Below are positions 10,857 to 12,934 of a DNA stretch of 12,934 nucleotides, piece by piece. This stretch comes from Bacteroidales bacterium. Its GTDB lineage: Bacteria > Bacteroidota > Bacteroidia > Bacteroidales > ML635J-15. Positions within the stretch are counted from its first letter, which is position 1. Each line of letters starts with the position of its first letter. Under the pieces are notes generated by a model. That model was given only the letters and a program-made list of their open reading frames with translations. It was not told where the DNA came from and searched no databases. The stretch is taken from NCBI GenBank assembly GCA_028696755.1, contig JAQVGK010000036.1:1-12934 (forward strand), written 5' to 3'. Position numbers and translations under genes: made by a program.

Positions 10857-12934
10857 ATGCAGGCACAGGATAAAATATCGTTAAGGGGAGTAAGAGTACA
10901 CAATTTAAAAAACATTGATGTTGAAATTCCACATAATAAACTCGTTGTAATTACAGGATTATCAGGTTCGGGAAAATCGTCTTTAGCGTTCGACACTCTT
11001 TTTGCCGAAGGTCAGCGCCGTTATGTAGAAAGTCTGTCGTCTTACGCCCGTCAGTTTCTCGGCAGGATGAACAAACCTGAGGTTGACTTTATCGATGGGA
11101 TTCCACCTGCAATTGCAATACAACAGAAGGTAAACACGCGCAATCCTCGCTCAACAGTTGGCACATCTACCGAAATTTATGAGTATATGAAACTGCTGTT
11201 TGCTCGAATCGGCAGAACAATTTCTCCTGTTTCGGGGAACGAAGTTAAAAGGCATGCTGTTGGCGATGTTGTTGACTACATACAAAGTCTAGCAGACGGA
11301 TCAAAGGTGCTGATTTGCTTTACTTACAAGTTTAACAAGGTACACTCGGTTGCCGAGCAGCTAGCGCTAATCGAGAAACAAGGATACTCGAGAATTGTGT
11401 GCAGCGGCAAAATGCTGAGAATTGACGAAACCATAAACTCAGAATGTAAAAATATAAAGGACGAAATAAAAATCGTTCTCGACCGTGTTGTAGTTAAAAC
11501 CGAAGAAAACATTTACTCGCGTTTGGCCGACTCTGTCCAAACCGCATTTTACGAAGGCCATGGTGAATGTACTGTTATTCTCGCCGATGATGATAATTTT
11601 ACCGAAACACAGTTCTCGAATCGCTTCGAAGCCGACGGTATCGAATTCGAACTACCAACCGAGCACATGTTCAGCTTTAATAATCCAATTGGAGCCTGCC
11701 CTTTATGCGAAGGCTTTGGTAAAATCCTTGGAATTGACGAAGATTTGGTTGTTCCAGATAAAAGTCTTTCGGTTTATGACGATGCAATTGTTTGCTGGAA
11801 AGGCGATGTGATGCAGGAATGGAAGAAAGACTTTATCTCGAAATCGGCAAAGTACAAGTTTCCAATTCATCGCCCATATTACGAACTCACAGCCGACGAA
11901 AAAGACTTTTTGTGGTATGGCAAAGATGGAGTTTCGGGAATTCATACTTTTTTCGAGTATCTCGAATCTAAAAAGCAGAAAATCCAGTACCGTGTTATGA
12001 TTTCGCGCTATCGTGGAAAAACTACTTGTCCCGAATGTAAAGGCAAACGATTAAAAAAAGAAGCATTTTATGTAAAGATTAACGGAAAATCAATTGGCGA
12101 TTTGGTTGATATTTCCTTCCACGATTTACGTGAATTTTTCTTAAATATAAAGCTCGAAGATTATGAACGTGAAATTGCATCACGACTTATCGAAGAAATT
12201 ATGATGCGTGTTGACTCAGTGATGGATGTTGGTCTCTCCTACCTCACTCTTAACCGATTGTCGTCAACCTTATCGGGTGGAGAATCGCAACGAATAAATC
12301 TGGCTACTATTTTTGGTTCGGGTTTGGTTGGCTCGTTATATATTCTCGATGAGCCGAGCATTGGACTTCATCCGCGCGACACTCAGAATCTGATTAAAGT
12401 GCTTAAAAATCTTCGTGATCGAGGAAATACTGTTGTTGTTGTTGAGCACGACGAAGAAATAATTCGCTCTGCCGATTATATTATTGACATTGGTCCACGG
12501 GCTGGGACTTTTGGTGGAGAAGTAGTTTTTGCAGGCGAACTCGACAAAATGATATCATCTGGCGATACTCTCACTGCGAAATATATCAAGGGCGAACTTA
12601 AAAATCCTGTTACGGCAAATGCAGCAATTTGGAAGAATTTTATCGAAGTAGTTGGTGCACGACATAATAATCTTAAAAACATAGATGTAAAATTTCCACT
12701 TGGCGTTATAACCGCTGTTACAGGTGTAAGCGGATCGGGCAAAACCAGTTTGATTAAAGGCATTCTCTATCCTGCTTTAAAAAAGCAACTCGGACATTTC
12801 TCGGATAAAACTGGAGAGCACACACGCATTGCTGGCGACTACCATCTTTGTGGCGATATCGAATATGTAGACCAGAATCCGATTGGCAAGTCATCACGCT
12901 CCAATCCAGCAACGTACATCAAGGCATTCGACGA
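10857..12934 (+). CDS. uvrA: UvrA excinuclease ABC subunit A, second Bacteroidetes-type paralogue (C-terminus cut off)
   Basis: The first 692 codons of an expected 930-950 are present. UvrA is the damage-sensing ATPase dimer of nucleotide excision repair. Visible are Walker A GLSGSGKS (34-41), [37 protein letters not shown] signature LSGGESQR (472-479), Walker [11 protein letters not shown] (Asp498, Glu499) and the second Walker A GVSGSGKT (623-630). Of the first zinc module only the second cysteine pair, ACPLCEG (Cys281, Cys284), remains. Where E. coli UvrA has CPYCG before FSFNNP, this protein has [12 protein letters not shown] further CPEC pair occurs in [15 protein letters not shown]. This resembles the alternative UvrA of Bacteroidetes, so a canonical uvrA may exist elsewhere. 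The ATG at 10857 is chosen because the ABC fold starts immediately ([15 protein letters not shown]) and AGG precedes it. Confidence 0.92.
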   Translation, partial: MQAQDKISLRGVRVHNLKNIDVEIPHNKLVVITGLSGSGKSSLAFDTLFAEGQRRYVESLSSYARQFLGRMNKPEVDFIDGIPPAIAIQQKVNTRNPRSTVGTSTEIYEYMKLLFARIGRTISPVSGNEVKRHAVGDVVDYIQSLADGSKVLICFTYKFNKVHSVAEQLALIEKQGYSRIVCSGKMLRIDETINSECKNIKDEIKIVLDRVVVKTEENIYSRLADSVQTAFYEGHGECTVILADDDNFTETQFSNRFEADGIEFELPTEHMFSFNNPIGACPLCEGFGKILGIDEDLVVPDKSLSVYDDAIVCWKGDVMQEWKKDFISKSAKYKFPIHRPYYELTADEKDFLWYGKDGVSGIHTFFEYLESKKQKIQYRVMISRYRGKTTCPECKGKRLKKEAFYVKINGKSIGDLVDISFHDLREFFLNIKLEDYEREIASRLIEEIMMRVDSVMDVGLSYLTLNRLSSTLSGGESQRINLATIFGSGLVGSLYILDEPSIGLHPRDTQNLIKVLKNLRDRGNTVVVVEHDEEIIRSADYIIDIGPRAGTFGGEVVFAGELDKMISSGDTLTAKYIKGELKNPVTANAAIWKNFIEVVGARHNNLKNIDVKFPLGVITAVTGVSGSGKTSLIKGILYPALKKQLGHFSDKTGEHTRIAGDYHLCGDIEYVDQNPIGKSSRSNPATYIKAFD

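Noticed and set aside
11703..12763. Minus-strand frames inside uvrA (11703-11945, 12476-12763)
   Set aside because: Antisense shadows of the conserved ATPase; no recognisable protein features.

Overview
The window is an AT-rich stretch of a Bacteroidetes chromosome. The strongest evidence is promoter style: repeated TAnnTTTG -7 elements with TTTG-like -33 elements, and A-rich leaders in place of Shine-Dalgarno sites. The gene families agree: the secreted C1B peptidase, the short RsmI-like methylase, the AAA/DUF4143 ATPase and a UvrA that lacks the first zinc-cysteine pair. Placement near Marinilabiliales-type Bacteroidales is only an impression. The genes are mostly ordinary; the unusual content lies in the intergenic DNA.

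Layout. Positions 1-1064 (-) carry the N-terminal part of a membrane redox protein (covalent-FMN domain plus polyferredoxin-type membrane part), sitting 11 bp behind an RsmI-like SAM methyltransferase (1076-1780, -). Across a shared divergent promoter region lie a PhnP-like metallo-hydrolase (1870-2631, +) and, 1 bp later, a DUF819 membrane protein (2633-3784, +). Positions 3785-4281 have no gene but hold a dispersed repeat and two large hairpins. Next is an AAA ATPase with a DUF4143 nuclease-like C-terminus (4282-5535, -), bracketed on both sides by three copies of a 15-bp near-palindrome at an exact 23-bp period. The upstream array overlaps its predicted promoter. An exported HSL-type esterase follows (5651-6631, -).

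Positions 6632-7288 are a repeat island: a 33-bp tandem repeat, two heptamer arrays of mirrored sequence, and a 261-bp foldback element with 18-bp terminal inverted repeats that appears to have inserted into the heptamer array. Then come a secreted papain-like (C1B) peptidase with clear promoter and terminator (7289-8488, +), a flavodoxin-fold NAD(P)H oxidoreductase (8627-9208, +), a DivIC/FtsB-like division protein (9343-9669, +) and an AlgH/YqgE protein (9720-10304, -) convergent with it. A 28-bp perfect palindrome lies between the last two. Positions 10305-10856 hold a possible small-RNA unit ending in a strong terminator and a 58-bp near-perfect palindrome. The window ends inside uvrA (10857 onward, +).

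Most genes look like independent housekeeping units, not one pathway. The best candidate for something undescribed is the AAA/DUF4143 gene with its paired 23-bp repeat arrays. The best mobile-DNA candidate is the 261-bp foldback element. No CRISPR array, tRNA, rRNA or complete insertion sequence was recognised.
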